49,625 bases of DNA from DASZHJ01 sp035507155 (GTDB lineage Bacteria; Pseudomonadota; Alphaproteobacteria; ATCC43930; CGMCC-115725). The notes beneath the pieces were generated by a model. It searched no databases. It was given only the letters and a program-made list of their open reading frames with translations, and was not told the origin of the DNA. Of the stretch, positions 16,172-24,389 are shown one piece after another. Location of the stretch: positions 1 through 49,625 of the forward strand of contig DATJOK010000053.1 in the NCBI GenBank assembly GCA_035507155.1, read 5' to 3'. The stretch's first letter is position 1; each line of letters opens with the position of its first letter. The translations under genes were made by a program, and so were the position numbers.

Positions 16172-16453
16172 ATGATCCGGGTGGCGGAGGCCGACCGCCG
16201 CGTGGTGGAATTCAGCCTCGATGGCGAGGCGGTCACCGCGCGCGAGGGTGATACGGTGCTGACCGCGGTGCTGACCCTCAGGCGGCATCTGCGCCAGTCC
16301 GATTTCGGCGACGGTCCCCGGGCCGGCTTCTGTCTGATGGGCGCCTGCCAGGATTGCTGGGTGCGCGCCGATGGCGTTGCCGTGCGCGCCTGCGGCACTT
16401 TGGTGAGCGCTGGCATCGTGATCGTCACCACACGGAAAACCGGCGGTGGCTGA
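16172..16453 (+). CDS. Small (2Fe-2S) subunit of an HcnABC/opine-oxidase-type dehydrogenase
   Basis: A 93-residue plant-type ferredoxin-like protein; the cluster cysteines are in GFCLMGACQDCWVR and VRACGT. Proteins of this size with this arrangement are the gamma/A subunit of heteromeric flavoenzymes such as hydrogen cyanide synthase HcnA, opine oxidase and D-hydroxyproline dehydrogenase. The ribosome site before ATG 16172 is poor, which is common for genes translated by coupling. The last eight bases overlap the start of the next subunit. It would carry electrons between the two flavin subunits. Confidence 0.85.
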   Translation: MIRVAEADRRVVEFSLDGEAVTAREGDTVLTAVLTLRRHLRQSDFGDGPRAGFCLMGACQDCWVRADGVAVRACGTLVSAGIVIVTTRKTGGG

Positions 16454-17819
16454 CAAGCCTCGTATCGTCATCGTGGGGGCCGGACCGGCCGGTATCCGCG
16501 CCGCCGAGGTGCTGGCGCGCCATCGGCTGCGGCCAATCCTGATCGACGAGGGGCCGAAGAGTGGCGGACAGATCTATCGCCAGCCGCCAGACGCGTTCCA
16601 TCGCTCGGCGAAAGCACTCTACGGATTCGAGGCGGGCAAGGCGACTGCGCTCATCGGCGGGCTCGAGCGGCTGCGCAATCGGCTCGACTACCGGCCTTCG
16701 ACGCTGGCCTGGAACATCTGGAATCGCGAGGTGCTGACGCTGCGCGAGGGGAAGGTCGAGAGCATCCCCTTCGACGTGCTGCTGCTCGCCACCGGTGCCA
16801 TGGACCGGGTAGTGCCGATTCCCGGCTGGACGCTGCCGGGCGTCTTCTCCCTTGGTGGCGCGCAGATCGCGCTCAAGTATCAGGGTGCGGCGATCGGGCG
16901 GCGCACGGTCTTTCTCGGCACCGGCCCGCTGCTCTATCTCGCGGCCTATCAATACGCGAAGGCGGGCGCCGAGGTTGCAGCGGTTCTCGATACCAGCCCA
17001 GCCTGGATGAAGCGCGATGCACTCGGCCGCCTGATGACCGGCGGCCGGACCCTTGCAAAGGGTCTCTACTACTACGCTTGGCTGCGGGCGCGGCGCATTC
17101 CCGTCCGCGAGGGCATCGTGCCCGCCGCCATTCTCGGCGACCGCGCCAGCGGCGTCACCGGCTTCGCCTATCACGGCGAGCGCGCGGAGCTCACCATCGA
17201 CTGCGATGCGGTGGCGCTGGGCTTCGGACTCAAGGCGGAGACGCAGCTCGCCGATCTTGCCGGGTGCCGCTTCTATTTCGATACGCTCACCCGGCAATGG
17301 CTGCCGGAGCGCGACGAGGAGGGCGAGAGCAGCGTGCCTGGGATTTTCCTCGCCGGCGACGGCGCCGCTATCGGCGGTGCGGACGTGGCGGAGCTCTGGG
17401 GCGAGCGGGTGGGGCTTGTGATCGCAGAGCGCTGCGGCCGTCGCAGCAGCACCAGCCGTCGCCGCGCCATTGATCGCGCATTGGAGCGCCAGGCGCGCTT
17501 CCGTCTGGCGCTGGAAGAGGCGTTTCCGTTTCCAGCCGAGCTGGCTCAGGCGCTGCCGGATGACGTGCTGCTCTGCCGCTGCGAGGCGGTGACTGTGGGT
17601 GCGCTGCGCGCGGCAGTGGAGACCTGGGGTGTGCGCGAGATCAATCGCTTGAAGGCGCTGACCCGCATCGGCATGGGCCGCTGCCAGGGCCGGCTCTGCG
17701 CCGCCGTGGCGGCGGAGATCCTGGCGCAGCGCACTGGCGTCGTGGTTGAGGCGGTCGGCCGGCTGCGCGGCCAGCCGCCGGTGAAACCGATTCCGATCCC
17801 GTGGACGGAGGCGACGTGA
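16446..17819 (+). CDS. FAD/NAD(P)-binding subunit (HcnB / opine oxidase A type) with C-terminal BFD-like Fe-S domain
   Basis: A 457-residue pyridine-nucleotide-disulfide-oxidoreductase-like protein. It starts at GTG 16446 with IVIVGAGPAGIRAAEVLARH, and a second nucleotide-binding region occurs near TVFLGTGPLLYLAAYQYAKAGAEV. The C-terminal 80 residues carry a BFD-type cysteine set (LLCRCEAVTVG and GMGRCQGRLC) that binds a second [2Fe-2S] cluster. This architecture is the alpha/B subunit of HcnABC-type dehydrogenases. It overlaps the gene before it by eight bases and the one after it by four, so the three subunits are made together. Confidence 0.88.
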   Translation: MADKPRIVIVGAGPAGIRAAEVLARHRLRPILIDEGPKSGGQIYRQPPDAFHRSAKALYGFEAGKATALIGGLERLRNRLDYRPSTLAWNIWNREVLTLREGKVESIPFDVLLLATGAMDRVVPIPGWTLPGVFSLGGAQIALKYQGAAIGRRTVFLGTGPLLYLAAYQYAKAGAEVAAVLDTSPAWMKRDALGRLMTGGRTLAKGLYYYAWLRARRIPVREGIVPAAILGDRASGVTGFAYHGERAELTIDCDAVALGFGLKAETQLADLAGCRFYFDTLTRQWLPERDEEGESSVPGIFLAGDGAAIGGADVAELWGERVGLVIAERCGRRSSTSRRRAIDRALERQARFRLALEEAFPFPAELAQALPDDVLLCRCEAVTVGALRAAVETWGVREINRLKALTRIGMGRCQGRLCAAVAAEILAQRTGVVVEAVGRLRGQPPVKPIPIPWTEAT

Positions 17820-18967
17820 TCGAACGCCTCACGGTGGACGTGGCGGTCGTCGGCGGCGGCACGGCCGGCTGCTCGGCGGCGCTGGAGCTGCGCCGGCACG
17901 GACTGTCGGTCTGCGTCATGGAGAAGGGCTTGGTCGGCTCGCAGGCGAGCGGCGTCAATTTCGGCGGCGTGCGTCAGCAGGGCCGCCACCTCGCCGAGCT
18001 GCCGCTGGCGCGCCGCTCGCGCGAGATCTGGACCCGGCTCAAGGCGATCATTGGCACCGATTGCGAGTTCGTGGCCTCTGGCCACATCAAGCTCGCGCGC
18101 AGCCAGGCGGACATGGAGGAGCTCGAGCGCTACGCGCGCACCGCCGGTGAGCTCGGGCTCAAGCTGCAGCTCATCGGCCGAAACCGGGTGATGGCGGAAT
18201 ATCCCTGGCTTGGCGAGGGCGTGCTGGGGCTCTCGCTCGCCTCGGAGGACGGGCAGGCCAATCCGCGGCTGGTGGCCCCCGCCTTCGGCCGCGCCGCTCG
18301 CGCGGCTGGCGCGGAGATTCGCGAGAACACGAAAGTGATGAGCGCGACCCATAATGGCCGCCGCTTCCAAGTCCGCTGCGATACGGGCCTCGAGGTCAGC
18401 GCGAGCTTCCTCGTCAACTCCGCCGGTGCCTGGGCCGGTGAAATCGCCCAGCGATTCCGCGAGCCCGTGCCGATATCGACGATCGCCCCCAACATGCTGG
18501 TGACCGAGCCACTGCCGCCGTTCATAACCCGCTCGATCGGTGTGTGTGGCGGCGACGTCTACATCCGCCAGGTGCGGCGCGGCAACGTGGTCTTCGGCGG
18601 CGGTGGCGGCTGGGTCGATCTCGGCCAGGAGCGCGCGCGGCCGCTGGCCGAACCTTCGATGCTGGCGAGCGAGAAGGTGCTGGCGCTGGTGCCGGCGTTG
18701 CGTGGCGCGCTGGTGATCCGTAGCTGGACCGGCATCGAGGGGCAGATGCCGGACCTCATCCCGGTTATCGGGTTCAGCCGCACGACGCCCAATCTGGTGC
18801 ATGCCTTCGGCTTCTCCGGCCATGGCTTTCAACTGGGGCCGGTCATCGGTATCATCATTGCCGAGCTAATCAGGACGGGCCGCTCGGAGAGCCCGCTCGA
18901 TGCCTTCGACATCGGCCGCTTCGCCGGTGCGGCTCGGGTGGCGAGCCCGTCGACGAGGGCGCTTTAA
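17816..18967 (+). CDS. FAD-dependent catalytic subunit (HcnC / opine oxidase B / hydroxyproline dehydrogenase beta type)
   Basis: A 383-residue DAO-family flavoprotein with FAD motif VDVAVVGGGTAGCSAALEL near the N-terminus and the C-terminal HAFGFSGHGFQLGPVIG segment typical of sarcosine-oxidase/HcnC-like enzymes. This subunit oxidises the C-N bond of a substrate such as glycine, an opine or D-hydroxyproline. GTG 17816 is chosen because GGACGGAGG precedes it and its bases overlap the previous stop (GTGA); an in-frame GTG at 17801 lacks this. With the two genes before it, it forms a complete membrane-linked dehydrogenase. Confidence 0.88.
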   Translation: MIERLTVDVAVVGGGTAGCSAALELRRHGLSVCVMEKGLVGSQASGVNFGGVRQQGRHLAELPLARRSREIWTRLKAIIGTDCEFVASGHIKLARSQADMEELERYARTAGELGLKLQLIGRNRVMAEYPWLGEGVLGLSLASEDGQANPRLVAPAFGRAARAAGAEIRENTKVMSATHNGRRFQVRCDTGLEVSASFLVNSAGAWAGEIAQRFREPVPISTIAPNMLVTEPLPPFITRSIGVCGGDVYIRQVRRGNVVFGGGGGWVDLGQERARPLAEPSMLASEKVLALVPALRGALVIRSWTGIEGQMPDLIPVIGFSRTTPNLVHAFGFSGHGFQLGPVIGIIIAELIRTGRSESPLDAFDIGRFAGAARVASPSTRAL

Positions 18968-18991
18968 GTCCAAACAGGGGGCAAAGAAGAC

Positions 18992-20548
18992 ATGAATCAT
19001 CGAATTCTGCTGATCGCAGCCGGCATCGCCGGGGCCGCGATCCTGTCGGCAGCGGCGCCCGCCCGCGCCGAAACCGTGCTCAACATCGGCATCGCGGCTG
19101 CGGATCTCGGGACACTCGACCCCCATCGCGCTGCCACCACCCAGGATAAAGCATCGATCGGTTGGATGTTCAACGGACTGGTGCGCTTCAAGCCCGGCAG
19201 CATGGATCCGGAGCAGATCGAGCCCGATCTGGCCGAGAAATGGGAGGCATCGCCGGACCAGCTCACCTGGACTTTCCACCTGCGCAAGGGCGTGCAGTGC
19301 AACAGCGGCTTCGGCGAGCTTACTTCGGAGGACGTGGTCTACTCGTTGAAGCGGGCGGCTGATCCCAAGACCTCCGCCTTCTCCTCGGATTACACCGACA
19401 TGACCGACGTCTCGGCGATCGATCCCTACACGGTGCAGATCAAGTTCTCCAAGCACCAGCCGAGCGTGCTCGGGCTGCTGACCAACTATCAGGGCGGCAA
19501 CATCGTCTGCAAGAAGGCGGTGGAGAAGCTCGGCGAGGACTTTCGCACCAAGGCGGTGGGCACCGGTCCCTTCGCAATCGCCGAATACAATCCGACGCAG
19601 TCGATCACCCTCGTCGCCAACAAGAAATATTTCCGCGGTGCGCCGAAGATCGACAAGATCGTCTATCGCTACATTCAATCCGACGCTAGCCGCGACCTTG
19701 CCTACAGCTCCGGCGAGATCGATCTCATCTACGGCCGGCAGGACCAGGTCTGGGTCGAGCGCATGAAGTCGCAGCCGCACACCATCGTCGACGTCTTCGG
19801 TCCCGGCGAGCTCTCCAGTATCTATCTCAACACCACCTCGAAGCCGCTCGACGACATCCGCGTGCGGGAGGCGATCGCCTATGCCGTCGACCGGGCGGAG
19901 CTCGTCAAGTTCAAGGGCGCGCTCACCGCGCGGCCGGCGGTTTCCGTGGTGCCGCACGGCTATCTCGGCACCGACGAGCAGGCGCCGCTCCTGCCGTATG
20001 ATGTCGCCAAGGCGAAGCAGCTGCTGACCGAGGCGGGTTATCCCAACGGCGTGACCGTGAAGGCGATCCAGACCCAGTTGCCCACCATGCTCAATACCAT
20101 GCAGATCGTGCAGGCGGAGCTGAAGAAAGCCGGCATCGATCTCCAGCTCGAGGTGGTGGATCACCCGACCTTCCACGCGCAGATCCGCAAGGACCTGAGC
20201 CAGGTGGTGATGTACTCGGCGGCGCGGCTGCCGGTCGCCGACGTCTACCTCACCCAGTTCTTTCACTCGCGCAGCATCGTCGGCACGCCGACGGCGGTCA
20301 CCAACTTCTCGCACTGCGCGATGGCCGACAAGGAGATCGACGGCGCCCGGGCGGAGACCGACCTCGCCAAGCAAAAGGCCCTCTGGAAAGAGGCGCAGGA
20401 CAAGCTGGTGAAGGCGGTCTGCGCCGTGCCGCTCTACGAGCAGCTCCAGGTCTGGGCCCATCGGGACAAGCTCGACTTCGGCTACAAGCTCGATGCGTCG
20501 CTGACGTTGGGGCCGATCATCAACGAGCAGACCACCCTGAAGCAGTAG
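18992..20548 (+). CDS. ABC transporter periplasmic substrate-binding protein, family 5 (DppA/OppA-like)
   Basis: A 518-residue protein with a Sec signal (MNHRILLIAAGIAGAAILS, cleavage after ARA) and the SBP_bac_5 pattern: LDPHRAATTQDKASIGWMFNG, LAEKWEASPDQLTWTFHLRKGV, AYAVDRAEL and LTEAGYPNG. These proteins bind peptides, opines, amino-acid derivatives or nickel. Position between the dehydrogenase and permease genes makes it the binding component of the importer at 20596-24389, with a ligand probably processed by the operon's enzymes. A perfect GC hairpin follows the stop. Two ribosome-site candidates (AGGGGGC and AAAGAAG) precede the ATG. Confidence 0.93.
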   Translation: MNHRILLIAAGIAGAAILSAAAPARAETVLNIGIAAADLGTLDPHRAATTQDKASIGWMFNGLVRFKPGSMDPEQIEPDLAEKWEASPDQLTWTFHLRKGVQCNSGFGELTSEDVVYSLKRAADPKTSAFSSDYTDMTDVSAIDPYTVQIKFSKHQPSVLGLLTNYQGGNIVCKKAVEKLGEDFRTKAVGTGPFAIAEYNPTQSITLVANKKYFRGAPKIDKIVYRYIQSDASRDLAYSSGEIDLIYGRQDQVWVERMKSQPHTIVDVFGPGELSSIYLNTTSKPLDDIRVREAIAYAVDRAELVKFKGALTARPAVSVVPHGYLGTDEQAPLLPYDVAKAKQLLTEAGYPNGVTVKAIQTQLPTMLNTMQIVQAELKKAGIDLQLEVVDHPTFHAQIRKDLSQVVMYSAARLPVADVYLTQFFHSRSIVGTPTAVTNFSHCAMADKEIDGARAETDLAKQKALWKEAQDKLVKAVCAVPLYEQLQVWAHRDKLDFGYKLDASLTLGPIINEQTTLKQ

Positions 20549-20556
20549 GGCGGGGA

Positions 20557-20580
20557 GGGCGGCGGCTCCGGCCGCCGCCC
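20557..20580 (+). repeat. Intercistronic GC hairpin between binding-protein and permease genes
   Basis: GGGCGGCGGC (20557-20566), loop TCCG, then GCCGCCGCCC (20571-20580) is a perfect 10-bp stem just after the binding-protein stop and without a T-run. Hairpins in this position in transporter operons protect the upstream mRNA and let binding protein be made in excess over permease. That role is inference here. Confidence 0.6.
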
Positions 20581-20595
20581 GCCTCGTTCAGGGCC

Positions 20596-21537
20596 ATGCT
20601 CGCCTACATCGTCAAGCGGCTGCTGGTCGCGGTGCCGACGCTCCTGGCGGTGCTGACGGTGGTGTTCTTCTTCGTCCGCATCGCGCCGGGCGATCCCGCC
20701 CTCGTTATCCTCGGCGACCAGGCGAGCCAACAGGCGCTGGCCTCGATGCGGCATCAACTCGGCCTCGATCAGCCGCTCGCGGTGCAATACGTCGATTTCC
20801 TCGGCATGGTGCTGCACGGCGACCTCGGTACGTCGCTGGTGACCAAACAGTCCGTCTGGAGCGAGGTGGTAAAGGTGCTGCCGTTCACCCTCTCGCTCAC
20901 CGTGACGGCGCTTGCGATCGGCGTCGTGCTGGGCCTGCCGCTCGGCATCATCGCGTCGCGTCACCGCAACGGCGTCATCGACTACGCGGCGCGCTTCTTC
21001 TCGCTCACCGGCCTCTCCTTTCCGGCCTTTGTCTCCGCCATCCTGCTGCTGCTCGCCTTCGCAATCGAGCTGCACTGGTTTCCGGTGATCAGCGAAGGTC
21101 GCGCCGGCGACCCCCTCAGCAGTTTACGCGCGCTTGCATTGCCCGCGCTCAATCTCGGCCTCATCATGGTGGCATACGTGATGCGGGCGGCCCGCTCCAG
21201 CATGCTGGGCGTGCTCGGCGAGGACTATATCCGCACCGCGCGCGCCAAGGGGGTGCCCGCGCGGGTGGTGATCTGGCGTCACGCGCTCCGCAACGCCCTC
21301 ATCCCCGTGGTGACGGTAGTCGGACTCTATCTCGGCGTGCTGATCGGCAATTCGGTGCTGACCGAAGTGGTGTTCAACCGGCCGGGCCTCGGCAAGCTCA
21401 TCGTCAACGCCCTTAATCAGCGCGACTACACTATGCTCGAGGGCATGATGGTGATCTACGCCTTCTTCATCGTGATCGTGAACCTGCTGACCGATCTCAC
21501 CTACGGCCTCATCGATCCTCGGGTGAAGCGGCAATGA
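20596..21537 (+). CDS. ABC transporter permease (DppB-like)
   Basis: The 313-residue membrane protein begins MLAYIVKRLLVAVPTLLAVLTVVFFFVRIAPGDPA, the DppB/OppB signature, and has about six hydrophobic helices. The ATPase-contacting EAA loop reads EDYIRTARAKGVPARVVIWRHALRNALIPVV. The C-terminus has the usual ...VINLLTDLTYGLIDPRVK-type ending. It pairs with the next permease to form the channel. Its stop overlaps the next ATG by four bases. Confidence 0.93.
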   Translation: MLAYIVKRLLVAVPTLLAVLTVVFFFVRIAPGDPALVILGDQASQQALASMRHQLGLDQPLAVQYVDFLGMVLHGDLGTSLVTKQSVWSEVVKVLPFTLSLTVTALAIGVVLGLPLGIIASRHRNGVIDYAARFFSLTGLSFPAFVSAILLLLAFAIELHWFPVISEGRAGDPLSSLRALALPALNLGLIMVAYVMRAARSSMLGVLGEDYIRTARAKGVPARVVIWRHALRNALIPVVTVVGLYLGVLIGNSVLTEVVFNRPGLGKLIVNALNQRDYTMLEGMMVIYAFFIVIVNLLTDLTYGLIDPRVKRQ

Positions 21538-22403
21538 CCGTTCTCGCGAGTGCTCCCGGGCCAGGCTTCTGGAGCCAACTCCGGACGGTGATCCTCCGCC
21601 ATAAGATCGCCGCGCTCGGCGGCGCGCTGGTGGCGCTGGTGGCGCTCTCGGCGATCCTGGCACCCTGGCTCTCGCCGCACGATCCGCTGGAGCAGAACGT
21701 GCTGTTGCGCCTGGGCGCGCCTTCCGCCGACAATCCGCTCGGCACCGACAGCTTCGGCCGCGACATCCTCTCGCGCGTCCTCTGGGGCGGCCGCGTCTCG
21801 CTGCTGGTCAGCACCTCTGCGGTGGCGCTGGCGATCGTCATCGGCGGCGCGCTCGGGCTGCTGGCGGGCTATATCGGCGGCACCTTCGACCGCATCACCA
21901 TGGCCGCGATGGATGTGCTGCTGTCCTTTCCGACTCTGGTGATGGGCCTCCTCGTGGTGGCGATGCTGGGGCCGACGGTGGCCAACCTCATCCTCGCCAT
22001 CACGCTCACCGCCATCGCTCCTTTTGCCCGCATCGCCCGCGCTCCCACTCTCGCCGTCAAGGAGCGCGATTTCGTCGAAGCCGGCCGCGCGCTTGGATTC
22101 TCGAGCTTGAGAATTATGATCATCCACATATTGCCGAATATCGTGGACGAGATCCTGGTGATGGCATCGCTCTGGCTGGCGACGGCGATCCGCACCGAGG
22201 CGTCGCTGAGCTTCATTGGCCTCGGCGTCAGGCCGCCGACGCCGACCTGGGGCGGTATGATCCGCGAGGGCTTCGAGAACATCCTGGACTCGCCATGGCT
22301 CGCGATCTTCCCGAGCCTCGCCATCCTGGTGATCATGCTGGGTCTCAACATGCTGGGCGACGGGCTGCGCGACGCGACCGATCCGCGGCTCCGCCATGAG
22401 TGA
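21534..22403 (+). CDS. ABC transporter permease (DppC-like)
   Basis: A 289-residue second channel subunit. It has the DppC N-terminal pattern (LSPHDPLEQNVLLRL, DNPLGTDSFGRDILSRVLWGGRVSL) and an EAA loop at VEAGRALGFSSLRIMIIHILPN, followed by ASLSFIGLGVRPPTPTWGGM. It is coupled on both sides, with ATGA shared with the previous gene and an eight-base overlap with the next. A short AT-rich stretch at the EAA loop (about 22095-22145) stands out from the GC-rich surroundings. Confidence 0.93.
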   Translation: MTVLASAPGPGFWSQLRTVILRHKIAALGGALVALVALSAILAPWLSPHDPLEQNVLLRLGAPSADNPLGTDSFGRDILSRVLWGGRVSLLVSTSAVALAIVIGGALGLLAGYIGGTFDRITMAAMDVLLSFPTLVMGLLVVAMLGPTVANLILAITLTAIAPFARIARAPTLAVKERDFVEAGRALGFSSLRIMIIHILPNIVDEILVMASLWLATAIRTEASLSFIGLGVRPPTPTWGGMIREGFENILDSPWLAIFPSLAILVIMLGLNMLGDGLRDATDPRLRHE

Positions 22404-23406
22404 GGACCGCGCGATGCCGGCGCTTGCGGTCGAGGATCTCACCACCGAGTTCCGCATCGGCGGCGCCTGGTATCCGGCGGTGCGCAACGTGAGCTTCTCG
22501 CTTGCCCGCAACGAGACGCTGGCGCTGGTCGGCGAGTCCGGCTGCGGCAAGAGCATTACCGCGCTCTCGATCATGGGCCTGGTGCCGAGGGCGAATGGCC
22601 GGGTCGCCTCCGGCCGTGTGATCCTCGACGGGCGCGACCTCCTCGGTCTCGACGAGGAAGGGATGGAGAAGGTGCGGGGAAATCGCATCGCCATGATCTT
22701 CCAGGAGCCGATGACGTCGCTGAACCCGGTGCTGCCGATTGGGTTCCAGGTGGCGGAGGCGCTGCGCTACCACACCGATCTCTCGCAGAAGGCGGCGCGC
22801 GGCCGGGCATTGGAGCTACTGCAGCATGTGAAAATTCCCTCCGCCGCCAGCCGCTTCGACGACTATCCGCACCAATTCAGCGGCGGGATGCGTCAGCGGG
22901 TAATGATTGCAATGGCGCTCGCCTGCAGTCCCTCGGTGGTGCTGGCTGACGAGCCGACGACCGCCCTCGATGTCACCATCCAGGCCCAGGTGCTGGCGCT
23001 TCTCGCCGAGCTCAAGGCCGAGACCGGCATGGCGATGATCTTCATCACCCACAATCTGGGCGTCGTCGCCTCGATCGCCGACCGCGTCGCCGTCATGTAT
23101 GCGGGAGATATCGTCGAGCTTGCCACCGTCGAGGAGCTCTTTGCAGCGCCTCTGCATCCCTATACGGAGGCGCTGCTTCATTCGATCCCGCGTGTCGACC
23201 GCGACGCGGTCGACCTGAAGCCGATCCCCGGCCAGGTCCCTCCGATCACCGCGATGCCGGCGGGCTGCCGCTATGCCGCGCGCTGCCCCTTCAAGGTTGC
23301 GCGCTGCGAGGCGGAGGTGCCGCCGCTGGTGGTGCCACCAGGCGCCGCCGGCCATTTCGCCCGCTGCTGGGTGCGAGCCGGTGACGGCACTGCGGGGCGC
23401 GCATGA
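22396..23406 (+). CDS. ABC transporter ATP-binding protein (DppD-like)
   Basis: The 336-residue ATPase has Walker A GESGCGKS, Q-loop IFQEPMTSLNPV, signature SGGMRQRVMIAMAL, Walker B VVLADEPTTALD and an H-loop in FITHNLGVV. The C-terminal oligopeptide extension has the cysteine-rich region CRYAARCPFKVARCEAEVPP seen in DppD/OppD, which may bind an Fe-S cluster. It energises the permease pair with the DppF-like partner. The TGA at its end overlaps the next ATG (ATGA). Confidence 0.93.
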   Translation: MSEDRAMPALAVEDLTTEFRIGGAWYPAVRNVSFSLARNETLALVGESGCGKSITALSIMGLVPRANGRVASGRVILDGRDLLGLDEEGMEKVRGNRIAMIFQEPMTSLNPVLPIGFQVAEALRYHTDLSQKAARGRALELLQHVKIPSAASRFDDYPHQFSGGMRQRVMIAMALACSPSVVLADEPTTALDVTIQAQVLALLAELKAETGMAMIFITHNLGVVASIADRVAVMYAGDIVELATVEELFAAPLHPYTEALLHSIPRVDRDAVDLKPIPGQVPPITAMPAGCRYAARCPFKVARCEAEVPPLVVPPGAAGHFARCWVRAGDGTAGRA

Positions 23407-24389
23407 GCGAGGCGCTGCTCGAGGTCGAGGGGCTCAGCAAGACATTCGTGGCACGTCACGGTTTCCTCGGCAGCGCCTCCGGTCATGTGCGCGCCCTCAG
23501 CGAAATCTCCTTCACCGTGCGGACAGGGGAGGCTTTTGGTCTGGTGGGCGAGTCCGGCTGCGGCAAATCGACGGCAGGTCGCGCCATCCTGCGCCTTATC
23601 GAACCCGATAGAGGCAGTATCCGCTTCAAGGGTGAAGACATTCGATCAGCCGGCGCCCGCCGACTGCGGCAACTCCGACGTGCCATCCAGATCGTGTTCC
23701 AGGATCCCTATTCGTCGCTCAATCCGCGCCGAACCATCGGCCAGACGCTGGGCGAGCCGATGCTGGTGCACGGCATGGGAACCGCCGCCGAGATCGAGGC
23801 GGCAGTGCGCGCGGTGCTGGCGGAGGTCGGCATGCCAAACGATGCCGCACAGAAATATCCGCACGAGTTCAGCGGCGGCCAGCGTCAGCGCATCGGCATT
23901 GCGCGTGCCTTGGTGCTGCAGCCTGAGCTCATCGTGGCAGATGAGCCGGTTTCCGCGCTTGATGTCTCGATCCAGGCGCAGATCCTCGTGCTGCTGCGCG
24001 GGTTGCAGGAGCGTCGGCGCCTCAGCTTCATCTTCATCTCGCACGACCTCGGCGTGGTTCGCCATTTCTGCAGCGCGGTCGCCGTCATGTATCTCGGCCA
24101 TATCGTCGAGCGTGGTCCGGTGCCTGACATCTTCGACGAGCCGCTGCATCCCTACACCCGGGTGCTGCGCAGCGCCTCGCCCGTGCCCGATCCCAAGGCC
24201 AAGGTGATCATGGCCAAGCTCGAAGGCGAGGTGGCCTCGGCGCTGGCGCCGCCCAGTGGCTGCCATTTCCATCCGCGCTGTCCGCACGCGACGGAGATCT
24301 GTCGGCGCGTCTATCCGCAATGGGTCCAGGTGACGCCCGAGCGGGGCGTCGCCTGTCATCTCTACCCCGCGTCGGGGGCGGCCTCGTGA
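23403..24389 (+). CDS. ABC transporter ATP-binding protein (DppF-like)
   Basis: The 328-residue second ATPase has Walker A GESGCGKST, Q-loop VFQDPYSSLNPRRTIG, signature SGGQRQRIGIARAL and Walker B LIVADEPVSALDVS. The C-terminal CHFHPRCPHATEICRRVYP extension is typical of DppF/OppF. It completes a five-part importer, so nothing essential is missing. Its stop overlaps the GTG start of hutF by four bases, tying uptake to the deiminase. Confidence 0.93.
   Translation: MSEALLEVEGLSKTFVARHGFLGSASGHVRALSEISFTVRTGEAFGLVGESGCGKSTAGRAILRLIEPDRGSIRFKGEDIRSAGARRLRQLRRAIQIVFQDPYSSLNPRRTIGQTLGEPMLVHGMGTAAEIEAAVRAVLAEVGMPNDAAQKYPHEFSGGQRQRIGIARALVLQPELIVADEPVSALDVSIQAQILVLLRGLQERRRLSFIFISHDLGVVRHFCSAVAVMYLGHIVERGPVPDIFDEPLHPYTRVLRSASPVPDPKAKVIMAKLEGEVASALAPPSGCHFHPRCPHATEICRRVYPQWVQVTPERGVACHLYPASGAAS

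Noticed and set aside
22095..22112. Inverted repeat ATTCTC-GAGCTT-GAGAAT inside the DppC-like gene
   Set aside because: It lies in the conserved EAA loop and is explained by coding; no promoter or terminator context.
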